Shown here: positions 8,984 to 17,539 of the stretch, piece by piece | Layout of the letters: each line of letters opens with the position of its first letter | Numbering within the stretch: position 1 is the stretch's first letter | Origin: Myxococcus hansupus | GTDB taxonomy: Bacteria > Myxococcota > Myxococcia > Myxococcales > Myxococcaceae | Reading direction: 5' to 3' | DNA: 64,000 bases | NCBI RefSeq assembly: GCF_000280925.3 | Contig: NZ_CP012109.1 | Span: forward strand, 7,398,501 to 7,462,500 | Made by a program: the position numbers and the translations under genes | Notes under the pieces: generated by a model | Seen by the model: the letters and a program-made list of their open reading frames with translations, nothing else | The model's database searches: none | What the model was told of the DNA's origin: nothing

Positions 8984-11539
8984 TCACCGGCAGAAGCCGC
9001 TGGGCAGGCACTGCTGCGAACCACCGCACTCCAGGTCCGTGGTCCAGCAGTTCGGTTGGCAGGCACCCGAGCCCGTGCCGTCGCTGTAGCAGACGTAGTC
9101 CGTGCGGCAGTCCCCCTGCCCCGTCCCCACCTGACGCGAGCAGGTGGCCAGACAGGCCTTGAGGCCCGTGGACGCATCCACGATGTAGCAACGCGAGCCC
9201 GCGGGGCAGGCCGAGCGGGTGCAGTCCATGGTGCAGTACCCACCCGGATAGTCCGTCACGCAAACGCCGTCCGGGCAGTCCGCGTTCGAGCGACACGTGC
9301 TGCCCACCACGAGCGCTGGGTCATCATCGATGGGCGCCAGCGGAATCAGGTCGAAGCTCACATCCGACAACGTTTCGCCCGTCTCCAACACCAAGGGCTC
9401 GAAGGCGTCCACGTTGCGCCAGTAGCCGGTGCGCTCGCCGTCCTCGAAGAAGTTGCCGTCATCGTCGTCATCGATGGTGGCCAGCGCGAAGTACGTCCGG
9501 GGCGCCAGGTTGATGCTGTACGCGTAGTTGGCCGAGGCGCGCGCCACGGTGATGGCGTCCTGCGACGTCTGCCACTCACCTCTCGCGTCCTGCCACACGA
9601 ACGCGATGATCGCATCCCGGTCGCTGGACCCATTGCCCACCCCAATCTTCACCGCCACCGTCGCCGAGCCCGCGGTCCCCGAGCCCGCGAGGCTCAGGGG
9701 CACCACGGTGTCGCCCTGCGGCAGCCCCGAGGCGTTGACCTCCACGCTCAGTGACGCCGAGCCAAACGCGGGGACCCGCACCGTGTTCCCCTGCGGGAAC
9801 GTCACCGCCGAGGCGTTGGCGCCGCTGACGCTGGCCGTCACCGTCAAGTCACCGCCGCGGTTGCCGCCCACGTTGCTCACGGTGAGCTGCTGCGTCCCGC
9901 TGCCCCGGAAGAACAGCGTGGACGTCGTCACGTTGAGCTGCGGGTCCAACGAGCCCGGGTCCACGTTGGCGATGCGCGCCAGCGCGGCACGTGCGTTGAC
10001 GAGCCCCGCGCCGCACCCCTCCGGGCACTGCGCACTGGTCAGCGGCGTGGCGGTGGCCTTGAGCGTGCTCTCCGCCACCGCGGCCGTCAGGTTCGGCTGC
10101 GCCGCCATCATCAGCGCCACCACGCCCGCGACGTGGGGCGCGGCCATGCTGGTGCCTTGCGAGAAGGCATAGGCGGGCTGTCCGTTGTCATCCAGCACCG
10201 TGGACAGCACGCCGTCCGGATAGCCGTCGCCGTTCAGGTCCTCGCGCATCTCACCGCCGGAGGCCATCACGTCCACGTCGGCGCCGAAGTTGGAGAAGCT
10301 GCTGCGCCGCCCGGCCAGGCTGGTGGAGCCCACGCAGATGACGTTCTGCTGGTTGCACGGGGTGGTGTTGCGCGCGTTCACATTCTCATTGCCCGCCGCG
10401 ACGACGAAGATGGCGCCACGGCCCACCGCCGCGTCGATGGCGTCCTGATAGAGCGCCTGCGGTGGCGCGGCGCCGCCCAGGCTCATGTTCACCACCTTCG
10501 CGGGATTGGGATTGGGCGGCACGCCCGGCACGGTGCCGCCCGTGGCCCAGGTGATGCCCGCGGCGATGTCGAAAGCGGTGCCGCCCTTGCGCCCCAGCAC
10601 TCGCACCGGGAGCAGCTTCGCGCCCCACGCCACGCCCGCGACGCCCACTTCGTTGTTCGTGTCGGCGGAGATGGTGCCCGCCACATGCGAGCCATGCCAC
10701 GACGAGCCGCCGTTGGGCGCATCGCCGCCTTCATCCCGAGGGTTGTTGTCCCGGCCGTCGCCGTCGCCCGCGTTCTCCGGGTCCGAAATCATGTCGTAGC
10801 CCGGCAGCACGTTCGCGTTCAGGTCCGGGTGGGAGACGATGCCGCTGTCGAGGACGGCCACCACCACGCTCGACGCGTCCTGCACCAGGTCCCACGCGGC
10901 CGGCAGGTTGAGCGTGGGGTAGTGCCACTGAAGGCTGTAGCCCCGGTCGTTCGGCGCGGCCATGCCGTGCATCCGCGCGTTGCGGACCGCGTAACGCACA
11001 CCGGGCACCTGCGCGAGCTGGGACACCCACTCCTGCGTCTTCGCCACCGTCACGGCCTTGCCGTCCAGGGCCTCGTAGCCCACCAGGTGCAGGTACTCGC
11101 TGGCGTAGCCCTTGTGGACCGCGCGGAAGCCCGGGCGCCTCACCCGCTCCAGCACACGCTCTGGCGACAGGCCCGCTTCCTCGAAGCGCAGGATGAGGTC
11201 CCCGGGAATCGTGGCGTCCTCGCTCGACGTGAGCTCGCGCGGCGCGGCGGGCGGCTCGGCCTGAACGATGGGGAGCCCAGGCACCTTCCGCGCCTCACGC
11301 ATGCGGCCGGCGTGGTGCTCGCGCAGCGTCTGCTTCAGCTTCTCCAATTCCCCGGCCCGGAAGGGCGACCGCACTGTCCGGGGAACATCCCCTTCGGTGG
11401 ACCGCTCACTGCTGCGGAAGGGCGTCAGCACGCCCCGGATGCGGCCCCCGGACGGCGTTGGCTCGTCCCGTGGCTCCTCGTCCCCAGAGCAGGAGGTGGC
11501 GGAGAGCAGCAACAGACTCAGCAGCAGCAGGCGACACAT
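8984..11539 (-). CDS. Subtilisin-like (S8) serine protease lipoprotein with Cys-rich tail
   Basis: This 851-residue protein has a lipoprotein signal (LLSATSC, Cys17), a propeptide-like region (about 100-200) and an S8 catalytic domain. The triad is visible as D231 in AVLDSGIVSHPDL, H282 in WHGSHVAGTI and S464 in QGTSMAAPHVAG, with oxyanion N384 in AAGNEN. A beta-rich domain follows (about 530-730). The last roughly 100 residues hold many paired cysteines (CRSNADCPDGVC, CYIVDASTG, CQPNCW), a tail common on myxobacterial exported enzymes. It is probably anchored in the outer membrane and used for extracellular proteolysis. It lies downstream of lhr with a 69-base gap. Confidence 0.92.
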   Translation of the reverse strand: MCRLLLLSLLLLSATSCSGDEEPRDEPTPSGGRIRGVLTPFRSSERSTEGDVPRTVRSPFRAGELEKLKQTLREHHAGRMREARKVPGLPIVQAEPPAAPRELTSSEDATIPGDLILRFEEAGLSPERVLERVRRPGFRAVHKGYASEYLHLVGYEALDGKAVTVAKTQEWVSQLAQVPGVRYAVRNARMHGMAAPNDRGYSLQWHYPTLNLPAAWDLVQDASSVVVAVLDSGIVSHPDLNANVLPGYDMISDPENAGDGDGRDNNPRDEGGDAPNGGSSWHGSHVAGTISADTNNEVGVAGVAWGAKLLPVRVLGRKGGTAFDIAAGITWATGGTVPGVPPNPNPAKVVNMSLGGAAPPQALYQDAIDAAVGRGAIFVVAAGNENVNARNTTPCNQQNVICVGSTSLAGRRSSFSNFGADVDVMASGGEMREDLNGDGYPDGVLSTVLDDNGQPAYAFSQGTSMAAPHVAGVVALMMAAQPNLTAAVAESTLKATATPLTSAQCPEGCGAGLVNARAALARIANVDPGSLDPQLNVTTSTLFFRGSGTQQLTVSNVGGNRGGDLTVTASVSGANASAVTFPQGNTVRVPAFGSASLSVEVNASGLPQGDTVVPLSLAGSGTAGSATVAVKIGVGNGSSDRDAIIAFVWQDARGEWQTSQDAITVARASANYAYSINLAPRTYFALATIDDDDDGNFFEDGERTGYWRNVDAFEPLVLETGETLSDVSFDLIPLAPIDDDPALVVGSTCRSNADCPDGVCVTDYPGGYCTMDCTRSACPAGSRCYIVDASTGLKACLATCSRQVGTGQGDCRTDYVCYSDGTGSGACQPNCWTTDLECGGSQQCLPSGFCR

Positions 11540-11608
11540 GCGGACGACCCCTCGGGGAAAAACGAAGGGGGCACCCTAAGCAGCTCCCCGCTACAGGGAA
11601 GTCGCGCC

Positions 11609-14600
11609 TCAGCTCGCCATCGCCTCGCCGCCGCCATCCGTGTCCTCTCCAACGTTGCCGTCGGCGGCATCGTCCAGTGCGCCGACATCCCGGGGCACAC
11701 CGTCCACGTAAATTACGACATTGCCGGGCATCGCCGGCACGCGGGGCCCTGGCGTCACCACCCCCGTGAGGTTGAGCGGGTCCACACCCGATACCTGGAC
11801 CCGGACGCCCGAGGGCGGCTGACGGCGCACCGAACGCGCCATGTCCACCGCCTCTGGCAACGCGAACTGCTCTCCCACGAAGCCGGCCACGAAACGGCCA
11901 CCGCGCACCTCGCCGCGCGCCTCCATGCGGCGGTACACGAAGAGCAGCTCACGCCACGTGGGCGCGAGCGACTCACGCATCACCAAATCCCGCCACACGA
12001 TGCCGTAGCGCTGGAGGAAGAGGCGGGCCAGCGAGTCCATGACCTCGTCATGCGACTTCGGCTCGGCCGGCGCCAGCAGGCTCCAACGGCCCGGGCCGCC
12101 GCGCTGGAGCAGCTTCTGCCGCTTGCGGTGCGCCGGGCTCTGGAGCACGCGCAGGTTCTGCACCGCGTCCGCCGTCACCAGACCTCGCGCCACCAGCTCC
12201 CACAGCGCATCCTCGATTTCAGCGGGCAGCCGCCGGGCGCGGGACACCAAATCCTGGAAGAAGCAGGCGCCTCGCCGCTCCAGCACCGCGACCACGTCCT
12301 TCGCGGCCACGCTCAAGTCCGGCGGCGTCCACACATCCCCGTCCGCCAGCACCGCATGGGGACGCGCGGCGGTGAGCATCCACTCCAGGTCCTCGCGCAA
12401 GGTGAAGGTCAGCGGCGCGTTGCGCGTGGGCGATGCGCGGGAGCGCGGAGGCGCGGGCTCCGGCGGCGTCACCGGCGCGCCTCGACGAGGCCCCGGCGTC
12501 GGCTTCACCTCCTTCGTCGTCAACCGGCCCCAAGCCACCTCACCCGCGTAACAGGCCCGCTCCAACAGGTCCGGCGTATAGCCACGCATGCGCGCGGGCA
12601 GGAGGAAGCGCTCCCACGCGGAAGCCGGTGCCTCGTAGCCCTGGAGCAGCCGCACCGCCTTCAGCAGCCCCGTGGAGCCCCGCAGCGCGTCCAGCTCCTC
12701 CAGGTGGTGCCACCGGAAGAGGAAGCGCATGAAGTCCTGCGCGCTCAGCGGCTCGATTTCCTTGCGCAGCCGCCCCACCGTCAGCCGGTGGATGCGCTGG
12801 AGCAGACGCCGGTCACACCACTCCAGCGGAGGGCTCGCGCAATCCGTGAGCGGCACCTCCAGCGGGCGGAAGCGTCCGCGCAGCACGTTGCCCTGGGACT
12901 CCAGTTGGTGGATGGCGGCGTTGACGGAGTCCTCGTCCAGGACGACGAGCTGGGCCAGCTCCGCCACCGTGGTGGGCCCCAGCATCTCCATGCGTCCGCG
13001 CACCACCTGGAGCACGGCGGCGTCCCGCTCCACGGGACGGTCATGCGCCAGCACCGGCAAGGGCGGCTGCATGGGCGCGTCCGGGAACAGCACCCGCAGC
13101 GCGTTGCCTCGCTCAGCGGACACCAGGAAGCGGCCCGCGGGCAGGTCCATCCACGCCACCCGGCCCTGCTCGAACAGCGGGGTCGCCATGCCGCGCGGCA
13201 CCTCCGCCTCGGGGAGCAGGATCAACTGCAACAGCGCGTCGTGCAGCTCGTCCTCGTCGCGCATCGGCGGGGCCGCGTCCGCCACCACCGTGGCGATGGC
13301 GCTGGCATCCAGCGCGCCAAAGGCCGTCACGTCCTCCACCGGCATGGCGCGGCGCAGGGCCACGTTGCGCACACGGCGTTCCTCGGCCGGCGCGTCGTCC
13401 AGGAAGGTGTAGGGCTGGCTGTGAATCATCGCGTGCGCGAAGAGGCTGGGCTCCGGCACGTCGCGCGCGAGCAGGCGGATGCGGCCATCACGCATGCCTC
13501 GCAGCACCTCGCGCAGGCCGTCCACGTCCATGGCCTCGCGCAGGCAGTCATCCATGGTCTGCTTCACCAGCGGATGGTCCGGCAACTCCAGGTCGCCACC
13601 GCCGTGGTTGTCCTGGCAGCCCACCTGCTCTGGAAACACCGCCGCCAGCAGGTCCTCGCTGCGCGCGCGTTGGAGGTTGGGCGCCACGCGCTTGCCGCCC
13701 ATCATCCGGTTCAGCGCGAGCGCCCGCGTGGCCACCCACCGGAAGCGCGTGCCGAAAATCGGCGCCTGGAGCACCGCCTGCACCAGCACCTCCTCCACGC
13801 CGTCCGGGTGGAGGAAGTCGAAAATCTCCGCCAGGGGGAAGGAGTGCTGCTCGCCCAGCGACAGGAGGATGCCGTCCTCCGTGGCCGCGGCCTGGAGCTC
13901 GAAGTCGAACGAGCGGCAGAAGCGCTTGCGCAGCGCCAGCCCCCACGCGCGGTTGATGCGGCTGCCGAAGGGCGCGTGGATGATGAGCTGCATCCCGCCC
14001 GCTTCGTCGAAGAAGCGCTCGGCCACGATGGTGGTGTTGCTGGGCACCGCGTCGAGCATCTTCTGCCCGGTGCGCAGGTAGCCCATCAGCGCGTCCACCG
14101 CGGGCGGCGACATGCGCAAATCCTTCGCGAGGAACTCCGGGGCGTCGTCGCGCGTCAGCAGCGATTCGCGCAGGCGGCCCACCTGGAGGGACAGCTCGTC
14201 CGTACGGCCCGGGGCCTCACCGCGCCAGAAGGGCACGTTGGGCGGAGCGCCGCGCGCGTCCTCCACCTGCACCGTGCTGCCTGACACCCGCTGGATGCGC
14301 CACGCGGTGCTGCCCAACAGGAAGATGTCTCCGGGCGAGGACTCCACCGCGAAGTCCTCGTCCAGCGTGCCCACCACCTTGCCCTCGGGCTCGGCGGTGA
14401 CGCTGAAGGTGAAGGTGTCCGGAATGGCGCCGCCGTTGGTGAGCGCGGTGATGCGCACGCCGCGCCGCCCCTTGAGGCGCTGGTTCACCCGGTCCCTGTG
14501 CAGGTGGATGCCCGCGCGGCCCCGGCGCGCCGCCACGCCTTCGGCCAGCACCTCCAGCACGCCCTGATACTCCTCCCAGGTGAGGTCACGGTACGGATAC

Positions 14601-15949
14601 GCGCGCTGGAAGAGGCTGAACAGGGCGCGCTCGTCCCACTCCTCGCAGGCGCACGCGGCGACAATCTGCTGCGCCAGCACGTCCAGCGGCTTCTCCGGAA
14701 TCCGCACCGCATCCAGGTCGCCCTCGCGCACGGCGTTGAGGAGCGCGGTGCACTCCATCAACTCGTCGCGCGTCATCGCGAACATGATGCCCTTGGAGAT
14801 GCCGGCCTTGTGGTGGCCCGCGCGGCCCACGCGCTGGAGCAACACGGCGATGGCGCGCGTGCTGCCCAACTGCACGACCAGGTCCACGTTGCCCACGTCG
14901 ATGCCCAGCTCCAGCGACGCGGTGGCCACCATCGCGCGGAGCTGGCCGGACTTCAGCTTCTCCTCCGCGGCCAGCCGGATTTCGCGCGACATGCTGCCGT
15001 GGTGCGCGGCCACGGTGCCCTCGCCCAGGCGCTCGCCCAGGTCATGCGCCACGCGCTCCGCCATCTTCCGCGTGTTGACGAAGACGAGCGTGGTCCGGTG
15101 CGCCCCCGTCAGCTCCACCAGCCGGTCGTAGACCTGCCCCCACATCTCGTGGCTGGCCAGCGACGACAGCTCCGCGTCCGGAATCTCCAGCGTCAAATCC
15201 CACGGGCGCAGGTGGCCCACCTCCACCCGCTTGCACGCATGGTGGGACGCGCCCGTCAGGAACCCGGCGATGGCGTCCAGCGGCTTCTGCGTCGCTGACA
15301 GGCCGATGAGCTGGGGCCGCGCGTCGGTGAGCGCCTTGAGCCGCTCCAGCGACAGCGCGAAGTGGCTGCCCCGCTTGTCGCGCGCCAGGGCGTGGATTTC
15401 GTCCACGATGACGGTGCGCACCGAGCACAGCGTGGCGCGCGCCTTCTCCGCCGTCAGATAGAGATAGAAGGACTCCGGCGTGGTGATGAGGATGTGCGGC
15501 GGGCGGCGCACCATCTGCGCGCGCTCGGAGGCCGGCGTGTCCCCGCTGCGCACCTGGACGCGCAGCGCCTGCGGCTGGTAGCCCTCCGAGCGGGCTCGCG
15601 CGAGCAGCTCCTCCAGCGGCTGGAGCAGGTTCTTCTGCACGTCGTTGCCCAGCGCCTTGAGCGGCGACACGTAGAGCACCTGGGTGCAGTCGGTCAGCGT
15701 GCCCTCCAGCGCCAGACGAAACAGCGAGTCCAACGCGGCGAGGAAGGCCGTCAGCGTCTTGCCGCTGCCCGTGGGCGCGGCGATGAGCACGTCCTGCCCC
15801 GCCTGGATGAGCGGCCAGCCCTCCACCTGCGGGCGGCTGGGCTCTCCCAGGCGCTCCGCGAACCAGCGACGCACCACGGGATGAAACGGCGCCAATGCCG
15901 GATGCGCCTCGTACTCCGCTACGAAGTCGAGGCTGATTTGCGGGGCCAT
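11609..15949 (-). CDS. lhr: Lhr-type ATP-dependent helicase (DEAD/DEAH)
   Basis: This 1446-residue superfamily 2 helicase has Walker A APTGSGKT at residues 58-65, the DExH box VDEIHAL, motif III LSATQKP, and motif VI QRVGRAGHH. The long C-terminal extension (winged helix and Lhr-specific domains) gives the full length expected of bacterial Lhr. Lhr unwinds DNA and DNA-RNA hybrids with 3'-5' polarity and is linked to repair. GGAGG sits 8 bases before the ATG. The segment around residues 1155-1180 is a low-complexity Pro/Arg/Ala linker. No Lhr-partner nuclease or ligase gene is adjacent. Confidence 0.93.
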   Translation of the reverse strand: MAPQISLDFVAEYEAHPALAPFHPVVRRWFAERLGEPSRPQVEGWPLIQAGQDVLIAAPTGSGKTLTAFLAALDSLFRLALEGTLTDCTQVLYVSPLKALGNDVQKNLLQPLEELLARARSEGYQPQALRVQVRSGDTPASERAQMVRRPPHILITTPESFYLYLTAEKARATLCSVRTVIVDEIHALARDKRGSHFALSLERLKALTDARPQLIGLSATQKPLDAIAGFLTGASHHACKRVEVGHLRPWDLTLEIPDAELSSLASHEMWGQVYDRLVELTGAHRTTLVFVNTRKMAERVAHDLGERLGEGTVAAHHGSMSREIRLAAEEKLKSGQLRAMVATASLELGIDVGNVDLVVQLGSTRAIAVLLQRVGRAGHHKAGISKGIMFAMTRDELMECTALLNAVREGDLDAVRIPEKPLDVLAQQIVAACACEEWDERALFSLFQRAYPYRDLTWEEYQGVLEVLAEGVAARRGRAGIHLHRDRVNQRLKGRRGVRITALTNGGAIPDTFTFSVTAEPEGKVVGTLDEDFAVESSPGDIFLLGSTAWRIQRVSGSTVQVEDARGAPPNVPFWRGEAPGRTDELSLQVGRLRESLLTRDDAPEFLAKDLRMSPPAVDALMGYLRTGQKMLDAVPSNTTIVAERFFDEAGGMQLIIHAPFGSRINRAWGLALRKRFCRSFDFELQAAATEDGILLSLGEQHSFPLAEIFDFLHPDGVEEVLVQAVLQAPIFGTRFRWVATRALALNRMMGGKRVAPNLQRARSEDLLAAVFPEQVGCQDNHGGGDLELPDHPLVKQTMDDCLREAMDVDGLREVLRGMRDGRIRLLARDVPEPSLFAHAMIHSQPYTFLDDAPAEERRVRNVALRRAMPVEDVTAFGALDASAIATVVADAAPPMRDEDELHDALLQLILLPEAEVPRGMATPLFEQGRVAWMDLPAGRFLVSAERGNALRVLFPDAPMQPPLPVLAHDRPVERDAAVLQVVRGRMEMLGPTTVAELAQLVVLDEDSVNAAIHQLESQGNVLRGRFRPLEVPLTDCASPPLEWCDRRLLQRIHRLTVGRLRKEIEPLSAQDFMRFLFRWHHLEELDALRGSTGLLKAVRLLQGYEAPASAWERFLLPARMRGYTPDLLERACYAGEVAWGRLTTKEVKPTPGPRRGAPVTPPEPAPPRSRASPTRNAPLTFTLREDLEWMLTAARPHAVLADGDVWTPPDLSVAAKDVVAVLERRGACFFQDLVSRARRLPAEIEDALWELVARGLVTADAVQNLRVLQSPAHRKRQKLLQRGGPGRWSLLAPAEPKSHDEVMDSLARLFLQRYGIVWRDLVMRESLAPTWRELLFVYRRMEARGEVRGGRFVAGFVGEQFALPEAVDMARSVRRQPPSGVRVQVSGVDPLNLTGVVTPGPRVPAMPGNVVIYVDGVPRDVGALDDAADGNVGEDTDGGGEAMAS

Positions 15950-16091
15950 GCGGAACCTCCAGACCTAGCCTGAACACAGGTACAGCCCAGCGTCAACGCG
16001 ACGGAACGTCGTGAGTAGCCTCCCACTGCCGGTATGCGGGCCAGCGGCAGACGCCCCGGCGAAGCGCCGTGCTTGCGTTCGAGCGTGACGT

Positions 16092-16122
16092 TGACGCGTC
16101 ACGCAAGACGCATGACGCGTCA
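16092..16122. promoter_or_regulatory. Twin 10-base palindromes TGACGCGTCA, 21 bases apart
   Basis: The perfect palindrome TGACGCGTCA occurs at 16092-16101 and again at 16113-16122, exactly two helical turns apart on the same DNA face. A further half-site GTGACG lies at 16085-16090. They are between lhr (minus, starts 15949) and the small ORF/flavoprotein unit (plus, starts 16264). This is a good candidate for cooperative binding of a dimeric regulator. The rest of 15950-16220 shows no gene. Confidence 0.6.
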
Positions 16123-16220
16123 CCTGCGAGGCCGGACGTGCCGAAAGCCGCGAAACACCGCGGGTTTTCCACCATCAATCGGCGCGCGCGCCCGTCCGTC
16201 ACGCATTGGGCGCGGGGGGA

Positions 16221-16257
16221 ATGTGCCTTGCACATCGCACCTCGGCATATCGAGGAG
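16221..16257 (+). promoter_or_regulatory. Two hairpins ahead of the 33-codon ORF, one covering its ribosome site
   Basis: ATGTGC-ctt-GCACAT (16221-16235) is followed by CCTCG-gcatat-CGAGG (16240-16255). The 3' arm of the second stem overlaps the ribosome site GAGGAG at 16252-16257 that serves the ATG at 16264. Folding would therefore lower translation of the small ORF and, by coupling, of the flavoprotein. Confidence 0.4.
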
Positions 16258-16263
16258 CAACGC

Positions 16264-16365
16264 ATGAGCCCAACCCATCAGATTCTCCGGGCGAACGTCG
16301 AGGAGGGGAGCCCTTCTCCCCTGCGTGAACGCGCGCGCGCTGACGCACGAATGGACGCACCATGA
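16264..16365 (+). CDS. 33-residue ORF translationally coupled to flavoprotein
   Basis: A short ORF (begins MSPTHQILRANVEEG, ends ADARMDAP) has a strong ribosome site GAGGAG 6 bases before its ATG. Its stop overlaps the flavoprotein start as ATGA. The flavoprotein itself has no good ribosome site, so ribosomes probably reach it through this ORF. The peptide is hydrophilic, Arg/Ala/Glu-rich, and lacks Cys and Trp. It could be a coupling leader, a tiny partner protein, or a modification substrate. I recognise no family. Confidence 0.5.
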   Translation: MSPTHQILRANVEEGSPSPLRERARADARMDAP

Positions 16366-17528
16366 GCGAGGCGACCTGCGACATCGCCATCATCGGGGGC
16401 GGTCCCGCGGGCGCGGCCATGGCCGTGGCCCTGCGCGACCAGGCCCCCTTCCTCTCCGTCACGCTCATCGAGCGCACCGCCTATGACACGCCGCGCTCCG
16501 GCGAGACGCTGTCCCCGGAGGTTCGCCTGCCCCTGTCGCGCCTCGGCGTCTGGGGCAGCTTCCTCCGGGATGGACATCTGGCGTCGCGAGGAACGGCCTC
16601 GTGCTGGAGCCGCCCGGAGCCGAGCACTCAGGACACGCACATGTCGCCGTGGGGGTCCGCGTGGCACCTGGACCGGGCCCGCTTCGACGAACGGCTGAGC
16701 CTGGAGGCCACGCGGCTGGGCGTCCAGATGCTTCGCCTGACGACCTTGTTGGACTCGGAGCGGCTGGGGAAGGACGGTTATCGCCTGCACCTCTCCCAGC
16801 GGAAGGCGGGCGCCACCACGCTGCGGGCGCGCTTCGTGGTGGATGCGACGGGATGGAAGGCCACCTTCGCCATGTCCCAGGGCGCCCGTCGCCGCGTGAG
16901 AGACCGCTGCATCGCCGTGTACGGCACGTTCCAACGCCGAACCGGAGAGCCGTTCCCCACCGAGGCCCTGGTGGAGTCCTGCCCCGAAGGCTGGTGGCAC
17001 TCCGCGCTCCTGCCCAACGGGCGTGTCGCCGTCGCGCTGGTGGGTGATGGCGATTCCCTGCACGGGCTGCGGTGGGCGACACCCCAGCCCTGGATGGCCC
17101 TGCTGGACCAGGCTCCCGCCACCCAGGCGAGGCTGGCGGTGTGCGACTTCGCGGGCGAGTCACTCGTCGCCGCGCCCATCCTCGTCGGACAGCTCGACGC
17201 GATGCACGGCGAGCGCTGGGTCGCCGTGGGGGATGCGGCCTGCACCCAGGACCCGCTGTCCGCGCAGGGGGTCGCCAGCGCGATGGACTCCGCGCTGCTC
17301 GCCGCCGGGGCCGTGGGGCAATACCTGCGGGGCGACTCAGAGGCGTTGCGTGACTACGAGGCGACGCTCCAACGGCGGTTCGAGGACCACTTGCGGCTGC
17401 GCGGCCACGCGTACCGCGAGGAGCAGCGGTGGCGGGACGCCCCCTTCTGGAAGAACCGGCACGAGGCCTTCCCCGCCCCGCCGACGGCGCACCAGCAGCA
17501 CTCGACGCCGGGCGGACTCCCCACGTGA
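16362..17528 (+). CDS. FAD-dependent oxidoreductase, tryptophan halogenase/LodB-like
   Basis: This 388-residue flavoprotein has an N-terminal FAD-binding GGGPAGAAMA (Rossmann GxGxxG variant), a mid-domain GWWHSALLPNGRVAVAL and the distal FAD motif VGDAACTQDPLSAQGVASA. These fit the p-hydroxybenzoate hydroxylase/halogenase superfamily, nearest in style to LodB/GoxB/QhpG-type enzymes that modify a Trp in a partner protein. The halogenase WxWxIP motif is absent, so true halogenation is unlikely. The start overlaps the stop of a 33-codon ORF. No LodA/GoxA-like oxidase is in the window, so the substrate is unknown. It converges with the ABC ATPase gene, with 11 bases between them. Confidence 0.8.
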   Translation: MSEATCDIAIIGGGPAGAAMAVALRDQAPFLSVTLIERTAYDTPRSGETLSPEVRLPLSRLGVWGSFLRDGHLASRGTASCWSRPEPSTQDTHMSPWGSAWHLDRARFDERLSLEATRLGVQMLRLTTLLDSERLGKDGYRLHLSQRKAGATTLRARFVVDATGWKATFAMSQGARRRVRDRCIAVYGTFQRRTGEPFPTEALVESCPEGWWHSALLPNGRVAVALVGDGDSLHGLRWATPQPWMALLDQAPATQARLAVCDFAGESLVAAPILVGQLDAMHGERWVAVGDAACTQDPLSAQGVASAMDSALLAAGAVGQYLRGDSEALRDYEATLQRRFEDHLRLRGHAYREEQRWRDAPFWKNRHEAFPAPPTAHQQHSTPGGLPT

Positions 17529-17539
17529 GATGGCGCGCG

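Noticed and set aside
10133-14284. A 1383-codon open frame on the plus strand opposite the subtilisin and lhr genes
   Set aside because: It is the mirror of two well-conserved minus-strand genes. High third-position GC suppresses stops on the opposite strand, and the translation is His/Arg-rich with no domain.
16362-17528. Calling the flavoprotein a tryptophan halogenase
   Set aside because: The WxWxIP motif needed for halogenase chemistry is missing. Only the general superfamily can be supported.
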